Shown: positions 26,077-33,763 of the stretch, piece by piece
Layout: every line of letters starts with the position of its first letter
How positions within the stretch are numbered: position 1 is the stretch's first letter
NCBI GenBank assembly: GCA_903847315.1
Contig: CAINDG010000010.1
Location: 1-42,288 of the forward strand
DNA from: an uncultured Planctomycetota bacterium
Lineage (GTDB): Bacteria; Planctomycetota; Phycisphaerae; Sedimentisphaerales; UBA12454
Reading direction: 5' to 3'
Length of the DNA stretch: 42,288 bases
The notes under the pieces: generated by a model
What the model saw: only the letters and a program-made list of their open reading frames with translations
Told to the model about the DNA's origin: nothing
The model's database searches: none
Translations under genes and position numbers: made by a program

Positions 26077-27294
26077 TTAGAACTTTGCACTGGTCGGAAA
26101 CTTTTTATATCCCTTTAAGTCGAATTTCTTTCCCTTTTTCGCCCATTCCGCGCCTACTTCAGAAAACAGCTTACCTTTTTGGTGGGCTTCTTTCAAAATA
26201 CGGTCAATATCATTGATTACCGTCTTAACCGTATCGCCCGTCGGCTCGGTTTGTTTGGAATAGGTCAGATATTTCTTGTCAATTGGATGGGGATACCCGC
26301 CGCAGGATTCAAACGCCCCATTTACAACCAGCGTAAAAGGTCTGCAGGTCTCAAGACTCACAGGATAAGGCTTTTTGTTCTCATAGCACTCAGCCAGGTT
26401 CTTAAGCATATTAACTCGCTTCTCAACGGGGTCGTCTATTTTCTCAACTTCGCCGTTCGCAAGCGTTATCGTCGCCTTGCAGAAAGCAAGATACTCAATC
26501 TTCGCTTTTTCACACTCGATAATAACGGATGTATCTATTTTCGTGTCGGAACAAAGCGTAGTATTAAACAGCACCTCAATGCCTTTATCTGTTATAACCC
26601 TCAGACTGCTGGTATCCTCGCTCTCGATATTATGGGCATGATACAATTCCGCTTCCACACTTACAGGCTCAGCCATTGCACCTGGTTTGGCAGAAGCAAG
26701 ATATAGTTCGTCAGCCAGCATATGAGCAAGAGGATTATTAATCGTCCCGTCAAGAATCCAATCGCCATCTAAACGCAGTTTACCTGCCCAGTTACTGCGG
26801 CTGTAATATGTATCAAATCTCGGCCAGCCGGCCATGCCCATCACTCGTTTTACCTGACCGTAACGGCCCTGGACAATCCGATTTTTCAACTCCTGTACAA
26901 TCGTCGAATGAAGATATTGAAATGCGACAGGAATTTTTTTGCCATGCTTGGCCACATATTTTGTCAGCTCGTCCAGTTCTTGTATGATAGCCACAGGAGG
27001 CTTTTCGAGAAAAACATCAAAGCCGGCATCTATACATTTTTTTGTCAGCTCAAAATGGGTGTTAATCGGAGTCGGAATATATATTATATCCGCTACCCCT
27101 TTGACCTTTTCAATCAGTTGGTCGGCATCATCATATACCGGAATATTTTTCCCCTGACAGGCGGCTCTGCCGGACGATTTCCTGGCAGGATTGCTTGAAA
27201 CGGCTACGATTTCATACTTATCCGGGATTTCCCATAGCCACTTTATTAAATTAAACGCATATCCGCCCGCACCAATCATCGCTAATTTAATCAT
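26077..27294 (-). CDS. Gfo/Idh/MocA-family NAD(P)-dependent oxidoreductase
   Basis: A 405-residue dehydrogenase. The N-terminal Rossmann domain has IGAGGYAFNLIKW (7-19), and EKPP (about 98-101) carries the conserved family Lys. The remaining two thirds form the alpha/beta substrate domain with HSTIVQELKNRI and a NNPLAHMLAD segment supplying the usual His. The family oxidises or reduces sugars, inositols and uronates at a hydroxyl or keto group. The start at 27294 is preceded by CGGAG. It is alone on the minus strand between the AraC gene and the efflux operon, and a short palindrome lies upstream at 27369. A role in pectin sugar metabolism is plausible; no specific substrate can be named. Confidence 0.85.
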   Translation of the reverse strand: MIKLAMIGAGGYAFNLIKWLWEIPDKYEIVAVSSNPARKSSGRAACQGKNIPVYDDADQLIEKVKGVADIIYIPTPINTHFELTKKCIDAGFDVFLEKPPVAIIQELDELTKYVAKHGKKIPVAFQYLHSTIVQELKNRIVQGRYGQVKRVMGMAGWPRFDTYYSRSNWAGKLRLDGDWILDGTINNPLAHMLADELYLASAKPGAMAEPVSVEAELYHAHNIESEDTSSLRVITDKGIEVLFNTTLCSDTKIDTSVIIECEKAKIEYLAFCKATITLANGEVEKIDDPVEKRVNMLKNLAECYENKKPYPVSLETCRPFTLVVNGAFESCGGYPHPIDKKYLTYSKQTEPTGDTVKTVINDIDRILKEAHQKGKLFSEVGAEWAKKGKKFDLKGYKKFPTSAKF

Positions 27295-27368
27295 AATTTG
27301 CTCCGTTTAAAATTAATTCTAATCCCTTAATTCCAACAGGTAATGGTTTTTAAGTTGTCGCCTAATTT

Positions 27369-27381
27369 ACAATTAAATTGT
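27369..27381. promoter_or_regulatory. Palindrome upstream of the oxidoreductase gene
   Basis: ACAATT-A-AATTGT, a perfect 6-bp inverted repeat around one base, about 75 bp upstream of the start at 27294. It could be an operator for that gene, but its AT-rich content makes chance possible. The rest of 27295-27424 shows no clear promoter or terminator. Confidence 0.25.
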
Positions 27382-27424
27382 GGATATTGCAAGCAAATTA
27401 AAGGGAGCAAACACTATGAACAGG

Positions 27425-28960
27425 CTAATGCGCAAGCACGGGTTGATCTGTATGCTGAGGACGTTTAAGCAAAAATATGAGCGGCAAAATAGCAAATATT
27501 ATCACAGCCGAGATATAATATGCATCGACGAAAGAAAATAAGTTTGCCTCCTGCATTAACCTTTGATAAATAAAACCATTGGCGGCCATTTCGTTTGCGA
27601 CTCCGGTCTTTGCCTGCACAAGAGCTGTCGCGTTATGCAGAGCCATCTGATAACGGGGGTCGTAGGGATTGAGATGCTCGACAAAACGGTAATTATGGAA
27701 TTGCACTCTTTGAGCAAGAATGGTTGTCATAGTCGCAATACCAAAACTGCCGGCAATATTTCGCAGCAAGGCGAAGATGCTTGTGGCGTTTCCCATCTCT
27801 TCTTTTGGAATAGTGGCAAAGGCCATACTCATCAGCGGAACAAAAATCATCGACATACCAAAACCCATAACAATTCTGGGCATAGCGGCCATTTGGAAAT
27901 CGATGGAAAGGTTAAATCGCATCATCATTATCATCGAATAACCCACGAGGAGAAGGCCGAAAAACAAAATAAATTTGGGATTAATTTTGGTTGTGAGTTT
28001 TCCGACGATGGGCATCATAATGAGAGTCGCAACGCCGCCGGGGGCAAGAGCAAGGCCGGCAAGATAAGCGTCATATCCCATAAGCTGCTGGAGAAAAATA
28101 GGCAGCAGGATAATACTTGCGAAGAGCACAAAAAAAACAAAAAATTGAATAATATTGGCGGAAGCATAGGGTATATTTTTAAATTCTCTTAAATTTAATA
28201 TCGGCTCACGAATTTTAAGCTCAATAATAACAAACAGAACAAGAGAAACTGCCGCTATTATGGCAAGTCTTGTAATAAAAGCAGATGAGAACCAGTCTTC
28301 GCGCTGCCCTTTGTCGAGAACGATTTGGAGACATCCGATTCCGACAACGATAAGTCCAAGGCCCCAATAATCGATTTTTTCACGGATTTTTTTCACATAA
28401 GACGGGTCGTGTATGAAAATAGCAATCATAATGATGGAAATAATTCCGATGGGAATGTTGACATAGAAAACCCATGGCCATGACCAGTTATCTGTAATCC
28501 ATCCGCCCATCACCGGCCCGACAATGGGACCGAACATAATGCCGACTCCGAACATAGCCATCGCCATGCCGTACTCAGCGGGAGGAAAAGCCTCGAAAAG
28601 AATTGCCTGCGAAAGAGGCTGCAATGCACCGCCGCCGATGCCCTGGACGACTCTAAAAAAGACGAGCATCGCCAGACTTGTGGCGCTTCCGCACATAAAG
28701 GAGCTAACGGTAAAGAGCACAACGGAGAACATAAGATAATTCTTACGGCCGAAAATGCTGCAAAGCCAGCCGGTTAATGGAATAATTATGGCATTGGACA
28801 CAAGATAAGCAGTAACAGTCCAGGTTGCTTCATCTACTCCTGCTGAAAGAGAGCCGCGAATATGATTAAGAGCTACATTGACTACAGAAGTATCGACAAC
28901 TTCGAGAAGAGTCGGAAGAACAACTGCTAAAGCGACAATCCACTTGTTTACCTTGCCCAT
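27425..28960 (-). CDS. emrB: EmrB/QacA-type MFS drug exporter (DHA2 family)
   Basis: The inner-membrane pump of a tripartite efflux system, driven by proton motive force. The start is set at 28960 (MGKVNKWIVALAVVLPTLLE), 4 bp after the EmrA-like stop. A longer reading from 29047 would overlap that gene and adds a non-membrane leader. The 511 residues carry about 14 membrane helices, with the family motifs LLEVVDTSVVNVALNHI in helix 1 and the helix 5 motif FGVGIMFGPIVGPVMGG. It is the last gene of the operon TetR, TolC-like, EmrA-like, EmrB. Substrate drugs cannot be deduced. No hairpin terminator is visible after it. Confidence 0.9.
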   Translation of the reverse strand: MGKVNKWIVALAVVLPTLLEVVDTSVVNVALNHIRGSLSAGVDEATWTVTAYLVSNAIIIPLTGWLCSIFGRKNYLMFSVVLFTVSSFMCGSATSLAMLVFFRVVQGIGGGALQPLSQAILFEAFPPAEYGMAMAMFGVGIMFGPIVGPVMGGWITDNWSWPWVFYVNIPIGIISIIMIAIFIHDPSYVKKIREKIDYWGLGLIVVGIGCLQIVLDKGQREDWFSSAFITRLAIIAAVSLVLFVIIELKIREPILNLREFKNIPYASANIIQFFVFFVLFASIILLPIFLQQLMGYDAYLAGLALAPGGVATLIMMPIVGKLTTKINPKFILFFGLLLVGYSMIMMMRFNLSIDFQMAAMPRIVMGFGMSMIFVPLMSMAFATIPKEEMGNATSIFALLRNIAGSFGIATMTTILAQRVQFHNYRFVEHLNPYDPRYQMALHNATALVQAKTGVANEMAANGFIYQRLMQEANLFSFVDAYYISAVIIFAILPLIFLLKRPQHTDQPVLAH

Positions 28961-28964
28961 TTGT

Positions 28965-29981
28965 TTAATCTTTGGTAATGATGGTTGGGACACAGGACAT
29001 ACCAATCCGCAGCACGTCGGCGTTGTTGGGGTCCTTATCGAAAACAATTTTTACAGGGACTCGCTGGACGACTTTCACATAATTACCGAGGGCGTTTTCG
29101 GGCGGGAAAAGCGAAAAAACCGCGCCGGTTCCGGCCATAATGCTGTCGACTTTGCCGGTGAAAATTTTGCCGGGATAGGTATCTATTTTTATCTTCACAC
29201 TCTGGCCGGGCTTGACCTTCTTTAACTGTGTCTCTTTGTAATTGGCGACTAACCATATATCATCGAGAGCGACAATCGCCATAAGAGGCTGACTCGGCTG
29301 AATCTGATTACCCAGTTCGACGGATTTCTGAGTTACATAACCATTGGATGGCGCATATATTTTTGTGTAGCCCAGGTCACGCTGAGCGATTTCCAATGAT
29401 GCTTGTTTCTGTTTTATCAGGGCGTCCTCAAGATTTTTGAATGATTTGGCTTTTTCAAGCTGCTGGTTTGCGGCTTTTGCCTGTGCTGCGGCAATATTAT
29501 ACGCGGTGATAACTTTTTCATATTGTTCTTTGGGCATCGCGCTTTTCTGATAAAGCGCTTCGGCTCTGTTTTTGTCGAGAGTCGCCTGATTCAGCGAAGC
29601 CTGCTGAAGCTCAAGATTTGCCTCCATCGCTTTAATGCCCGCTTCGGCGTCGAGCAGCCGTGCGTTTTCCGCATCAACCTCTGCCTGTGCCTGACGCAAT
29701 TTAAGTTCGTAGTCGGCAGGGTCAATCTTCACAAGCACATCGCCGGCCTTAACATTCTGATTATCATTTATATTCACATCGCTGACCGTACCCATAATCC
29801 TGGCTGCGATAGTATGGGTTCTGCCGGTTATATATGCATCGTCGGTAGTAACGCGGCTGAAGCTTCGAATAATATAAATCGTCGAAAATATGCCGATTAC
29901 TATCGCTGCGGCAATAGCCAGATGAACTATTACTACTTTTCCATTCTTAATTTTTTGCAGGTTCATTTTTTTTCTCGTCAT
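28965..29981 (-). CDS. emrA: EmrA/HlyD-type membrane fusion protein
   Basis: The periplasmic adaptor that links the MFS pump with the outer-membrane channel. The 338 residues comprise a short cytoplasmic N-terminus, one membrane helix (about 17-40), the lipoyl half-motif (TDDAYITGRTHTIAARIMG, then GDVLVKIDPADY), a long coiled-coil hairpin (about 95-205, rich in Ala, Gln, Glu and Lys), and a beta-barrel part (GNQIQPSQPLMAIVAL; VPVKIVFD). The order matches EmrA. It overlaps the TolC-like gene by 35 bp from the first ATG; the internal ATG at 29966 is an alternative start with a shorter overlap. The pump gene starts 4 bp after it. Confidence 0.9.
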   Translation of the reverse strand: MTRKKMNLQKIKNGKVVIVHLAIAAAIVIGIFSTIYIIRSFSRVTTDDAYITGRTHTIAARIMGTVSDVNINDNQNVKAGDVLVKIDPADYELKLRQAQAEVDAENARLLDAEAGIKAMEANLELQQASLNQATLDKNRAEALYQKSAMPKEQYEKVITAYNIAAAQAKAANQQLEKAKSFKNLEDALIKQKQASLEIAQRDLGYTKIYAPSNGYVTQKSVELGNQIQPSQPLMAIVALDDIWLVANYKETQLKKVKPGQSVKIKIDTYPGKIFTGKVDSIMAGTGAVFSLFPPENALGNYVKVVQRVPVKIVFDKDPNNADVLRIGMSCVPTIITKD

Positions 29982-31359
29982 TTTTTTGTATATCAGTAGT
30001 TCCCATTACATTTTGAAGCGTCGCAATAGAAACCTGTAAACGGAAGTTGCTATTCATAAGTTCCATTTGCGCGTTGTCTTTTTCAGCCATCATATTGAGC
30101 ATTTCGGAGCTTTGGACCTGCCCCTGACTCCATTTTTCATATATTTCATCGGAGTGTTTAGAAATAACATCAAATGACTTGCGGGCAAAGTTCTGTTCGT
30201 CTTTGGCGTTTTCGAGGTTGAGATACGCCTTTAAAACCTGGAGCATCACGACCAGCGTTTGCTGCTCTCTATTGATAAATGAAACTTTTTTCCGTTCCTT
30301 GGCAGCTTTATACTCGTTTATATTCGCGAATCCGTTAAAGATAGCCATAGTTCCCAAAAAACCGTAAGCCGATAAGGTGTCATAGACCTGAAACGAATCT
30401 GAAGTTGTCGAGCGGTTGGCGAATATCGTCAGCCTCGGCAGAAACGCGGCCAAGGCAACTTTTACTTTTTCCTCTTCGATGGCAACCTGACGGTCTGCGA
30501 TATGAAGTTGCGGATTTTCAAGCATCGCTTTATAAACGAGATTCTCCAAAGATTCATTCGGCTCGTTCAACGGCTGTTCTATCTTGAGCTTGATATCCGC
30601 CAAAGGCGAGAGCCCCATTGAAGCAAGCAAATCCGCATAAGCCTGTTTTAAGGCATAATTTGTGCGATTCAAGTCGGTCTGACGAGCGAGCGCAGCAACC
30701 TGAACCTGCTGGTTCTGCCATTCCACAACCTGACCCTGGCTATAAAGCTGGCCGGTTTCTTTTTCAAGTTCTTTGGCCGCGTCGAGCTGACTATGCAAAG
30801 CCTGCAACTCCTGCTGCAATGTTAAACAATGATAATAATTGATAATGACATCGAGCACAGTCAGCTGCATTGTGTATTTAGTAACCAGTTGAGCGGTTTC
30901 TTCGCCTCGCTGGTGCATCGCGTACAAAAACCATGTAGACGGGTCAAATATGGACATCTGGAATTGCCAGGTGACTTCTCTTATTGCCTGGTCCTGCATG
31001 GCAACACCACCGCCTCCGAAGTTTATTTTCGGCTGTTTATTCCATCTTGTAGAAGTATAGTCGAGGTTAACAGCAGGCAGAAAGTTCGCGAAAGCGACTT
31101 TTCGCTCAAGTTTAGCTATCTTCTGCTGAATTTGGGCGGCTCTTGCCTGTAGATTATTTTTCAGCGCGATTTGTATGCAGTCATTGAGGCCGAAAGCCTC
31201 TTGTTTCGACAGCACATCATTTGTTTCCGCAGCCAGGCTTTGACTATAATCTTTTGCGTTCTTTTCCCTGACTTGCCTGTCGTTAAAACTGCTGCAGCCG
31301 GCAAGGAAAACTAAAGACAGCAACCCAATAAACAATATTTTATTCATTATTCTAACCAT
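29947..31359 (-). CDS. TolC-family outer-membrane efflux lipoprotein
   Basis: The outer-membrane channel of the efflux system. The N-terminus is a lipoprotein signal with lipobox FLAGC (Cys22), as in NodT/OprM-type factors. The two OEP repeats are present: first half around NDCIQIALKNNLQARAAQI and LDVIINYYHCLTLQQEL, second half around SLENLVYKAMLENPQLHIA and VVMLQVLKAYLNLENAKDE, with long alpha-helical hairpins. Length 470 is standard. The ATG at 31359 overlaps the end of the tetR gene by 8 bp and has GGAG about 9 bp upstream. A second in-frame ATG four codons later would also keep the signal. Confidence 0.9.
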   Translation of the reverse strand: MVRIMNKILFIGLLSLVFLAGCSSFNDRQVREKNAKDYSQSLAAETNDVLSKQEAFGLNDCIQIALKNNLQARAAQIQQKIAKLERKVAFANFLPAVNLDYTSTRWNKQPKINFGGGGVAMQDQAIREVTWQFQMSIFDPSTWFLYAMHQRGEETAQLVTKYTMQLTVLDVIINYYHCLTLQQELQALHSQLDAAKELEKETGQLYSQGQVVEWQNQQVQVAALARQTDLNRTNYALKQAYADLLASMGLSPLADIKLKIEQPLNEPNESLENLVYKAMLENPQLHIADRQVAIEEEKVKVALAAFLPRLTIFANRSTTSDSFQVYDTLSAYGFLGTMAIFNGFANINEYKAAKERKKVSFINREQQTLVVMLQVLKAYLNLENAKDEQNFARKSFDVISKHSDEIYEKWSQGQVQSSEMLNMMAEKDNAQMELMNSNFRLQVSIATLQNVMGTTDIQKNDEKKNEPAKN

Positions 31360-31984
31360 TGCCGCGATTCTCCGCCATCAGCAGTGAGTCGATGAATAAC
31401 TGCTCGATTTTTTTCAGACCTTGTTCAATCTTGTTCTTGTCAAAATCCCCCGAAGCTTCAAACACGAAAGACCTGATAGTAGATAAAAGGGCTATTGTTA
31501 TAATTTCAACATCTACGGGGCGGAAGATTTTATTTCTTATTCCAGATTTTATTATCTCTCTGATTTTAGTATCTATGAGTACTTTGATTTTCTCGGCCTG
31601 ACTTTTATGGGGCAGTATTAGCGATAAAGTGCCATATTCGGAAATATAGAGCCTGATAAATTCAATATTTTCTTCAGCTAATTTGGCGTAAGCCCGCACC
31701 AGGGTTCTGAGTATCTCATCCTCCTGCATTTTGCTTTCCAAAATAGGCCAAAGCGTTTGATAGATTTTTTGAGCGCAATTATTTAAAAGCTCGTCGAAAA
31801 GCTGCTCTTTGCTCTGGAAAAAATTATAAAGAGTACCGACCGCAAATTCTGATTCGACGGCAATATCCTGCACCGAAACATTATGAAAGCCCTTTTCTGA
31901 AAACAGTTTTAATGCCGCCTTCAGGATATCATCCCGATGCCTTACCTTTTCCCGTTCTTTTCTCGTAAGTGTCATATCATCCAT
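31352..31984 (-). CDS. TetR-family repressor of the efflux operon
   Basis: A 210-residue DNA-binding repressor, first gene of the efflux operon. The N-terminal TetR HTH is clear: DDILKAALKLFSEKGFHNVS, then VQDIAVESEFAVGTLYNFF. The C-terminal helical ligand domain is variable, as expected. I place the start at 31984 (MDDMTLTRK), where AAGGA lies 8 bp upstream. An in-frame ATG at 32017 has no RBS. The operator/promoter is at 32030-32072, so the gene is most likely autorepressed and induced by the drug that the pump exports. It shares an 8-bp overlap with the TolC-like gene. Confidence 0.9.
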   Translation of the reverse strand: MDDMTLTRKEREKVRHRDDILKAALKLFSEKGFHNVSVQDIAVESEFAVGTLYNFFQSKEQLFDELLNNCAQKIYQTLWPILESKMQEDEILRTLVRAYAKLAEENIEFIRLYISEYGTLSLILPHKSQAEKIKVLIDTKIREIIKSGIRNKIFRPVDVEIITIALLSTIRSFVFEASGDFDKNKIEQGLKKIEQLFIDSLLMAENRGNG

Positions 31985-32029
31985 ATTACGATTCCTTATT
32001 TTTCCTGTTTTAACCATATTAACATTTAA

Positions 32030-32072
32030 GAATATCTATTCATATTATGAATAATAATTCACTAAAAGTCAA
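32030..32072 (-). promoter_or_regulatory. Efflux operon promoter with overlapping TetR operator
   Basis: Read on the minus strand, TTGACT (32067-32072) and CATAAT (32044-32049) are 17 bp apart. The -10 lies inside a palindrome, ATTCATA-T-TATGAAT (32038-32052), flanked symmetrically 4 bp outside by GAAT (32030-32033) and ATTC (32057-32060). A TetR dimer bound here would cover the -10 and block all four genes. It is the only strong dyad in the divergent region. Confidence 0.6.
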
Positions 32073-32248
32073 GGCCATTTTTCCTTTTGAATTTATCGTC
32101 ATTATATTGCTATCAATTAACGCTAAAGCCCTATGGATTCAAATCTTGCGGACTTTTCTTGACGTTAGTCCTATAAAAAAAATTAAGGCTAAGTACCCCT
32201 TCTCAGATAGCCTGCAACTTAGGCTGATAAGCTCGTCGTGATTTACGC

Positions 32249-32278
32249 TTGTTGCATTTGTCTTAGCCGTGTTATAAT
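32249..32278 (+). promoter_or_regulatory. Promoter of the second MFS transporter
   Basis: TTGTTG (32249-32254) and perfect TATAAT (32273-32278), 18-bp spacer; leader of about 30 bases to the ATG at 32317. The stretch 32073-32248 between the divergent promoters holds nothing else I can support. Confidence 0.45.
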
Positions 32279-32316
32279 CCTTTGGGTTGCCAATTTACTT
32301 CGGATTAGGATTAAAA

Positions 32317-33651
32317 ATGACAATAAATAATGAGGCTTCGCATAACAATCATGGCTTAGGATTGATTTTGCGAGCCTTGAAACATAGAAATTACAGGCTA
32401 TTCTTTTTTGGCCAGGGAACATCACTCATCGGCACGTGGATGCAGCAGGTCGCAATAAGCTGGCTGGTTTATAATATGACCGGCTCAAAATTCTACCTGG
32501 GATTAGTTTCATTCTGCGGTCAAATACCTGTGCTTCTTGCTTCGGCGATAGCCGGAGTTTGCGCCGACCACTGGCCAAGACGGCGAATTGTTATTATTAC
32601 GCAAATTCTGGCTATGATTCAGGCCTTTGTGCTGACTGCACTGGTTTTTTATCAAACTATAAATCTAACATGGATAATTCTGCTCAGCATTTTAATGGGC
32701 TTTATTAACGCATTCGATATGCCTGCCAGACAAGCCTTTGTTTATGAAATGGTGGACAACAAAGAAGATTTGTCAAATGCCATCGCACTCAATTCGCTTA
32801 TCTTTAATATGGCCAGACTAATTGGTCCATCCATAGCAGGTTTTGTGATAGCCATGGCTGGCGAAACAGCCTGTTTCTTTATTAACGGCGTAAGTTTCCT
32901 TGCAGTTATTTATTCCCTTGCTGCTATGAGGCTGACACTCTTTGGCGGGCCGAAACACAACGGCACTATGGTGGCCGGAATAAAGGACGGTTTGGCTTAT
33001 GCGTTCGGTTTTGTGCCTATAAGGTCAATACTGATATACACAGCGATGACGAGTCTTGTCGCGATGCCGTATGTTTTGATGCCGGTTTTTGCGAAGGATA
33101 TTTTGCACGGCGATTCGAGAATTTTAGGTTTTCTTATGGGTTCAATCGGATTAGGGGCGTTTATCGGCGCGATTTATCTTGCCAGACGCAAAAGTGTGCA
33201 GGGCCTCGAAATGGTCGTGGTAGTGGCGGCGTGTGTGTTCGCGGTTGGAACTATTGGTTTTGCGCTTTCACGAAATCTTTGGCTCTCGCTTCTGTTGGCG
33301 GCTTTGCCGGGTTTTGGAATGATGGTTCAGATGGCCTCAATAAATACGATTCTACAATCTATAGTTGACGACGACAAACGCGGCCGGGTAATGAGTCTTC
33401 ACGTAACGGCATTTATAGGTATTGCGCCGCTGGGCAGTTTGCTGGCAGGAGTAATTGCCGAATATCTTGGCGCACCCGGTACTCTGCTGCTAAGCGGACT
33501 TTTAAGCATAGTTGTTGCGTCCTTTTTTGCGAGAAAACTGCCTCTTATCCGCCGGCTGATTCATCCCATATATGTTCGCAAAGGAATAATCCCGGAGGTT
33601 GCCGCCGGTCTGAACACAGCGACACAATTTTCCGCAGAGGCAAAGGATTGA
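32317..33651 (+). CDS. MFS transporter, EntS/MFS_3-type exporter
   Basis: A 444-residue inner-membrane carrier with about 12 helices. The N-terminus LKHRNYRLFFFGQGTSLIGT followed by WMQQVAISWLVYNMTGS is the standard opening of the MFS_3 (enterobactin exporter-like) family. The motif PRRRIVIITQ sits in the loop between helices 2 and 3, and PARQAFVYEMV follows. The start is taken at 32317 because AGGA lies 7 bp upstream; an in-frame TTG at 32287 is at the expected transcription start and has no RBS. It is divergent from the TetR efflux operon and ends with a bidirectional terminator. It probably exports a small molecule; whether TetR also controls it is open, as the operator lies about 190 bp from its promoter. 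Confidence 0.85.
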   Translation: MTINNEASHNNHGLGLILRALKHRNYRLFFFGQGTSLIGTWMQQVAISWLVYNMTGSKFYLGLVSFCGQIPVLLASAIAGVCADHWPRRRIVIITQILAMIQAFVLTALVFYQTINLTWIILLSILMGFINAFDMPARQAFVYEMVDNKEDLSNAIALNSLIFNMARLIGPSIAGFVIAMAGETACFFINGVSFLAVIYSLAAMRLTLFGGPKHNGTMVAGIKDGLAYAFGFVPIRSILIYTAMTSLVAMPYVLMPVFAKDILHGDSRILGFLMGSIGLGAFIGAIYLARRKSVQGLEMVVVVAACVFAVGTIGFALSRNLWLSLLLAALPGFGMMVQMASINTILQSIVDDDKRGRVMSLHVTAFIGIAPLGSLLAGVIAEYLGAPGTLLLSGLLSIVVASFFARKLPLIRRLIHPIYVRKGIIPEVAAGLNTATQFSAEAKD

Positions 33652-33678
33652 AAACTTCAAATATATTACCCAAACAAA

Positions 33679-33710
33679 AAAATGCTACGCCTGTAAAGGC
33701 GTAGCATTTT
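33679..33710. terminator. Bidirectional terminator between MFS gene and giant surface protein
   Basis: A perfect 13-bp stem (AAAATGCTACGCC at 33679-33691, complement at 33698-33710) with a 6-base loop. It has A-tract on the left and T-tract on the right, so it can stop both the plus-strand MFS transcript and the minus-strand giant gene. Confidence 0.88.
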
Positions 33711-33763
33711 AATTGTAAGTTCCTTATTACTGCTCGCTTCTTTAGCGGGCATCTAATATAAAA

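Noticed and set aside
27416-27541. A 41-residue plus-strand ORF with an AGGGAG sequence upstream of its ATG
   Set aside because: It overlaps the 3' end of the EmrB-like gene in antisense, has no recognisable product and no promoter. The RBS-like sequence may be chance; kept only as a low-probability small ORF.
32047-32241. A 64-residue plus-strand ORF in the tetR/MFS divergent region
   Set aside because: Its start lies inside the TetR operator, there is no RBS and the protein is not recognisable. The region is better explained as two divergent promoters.
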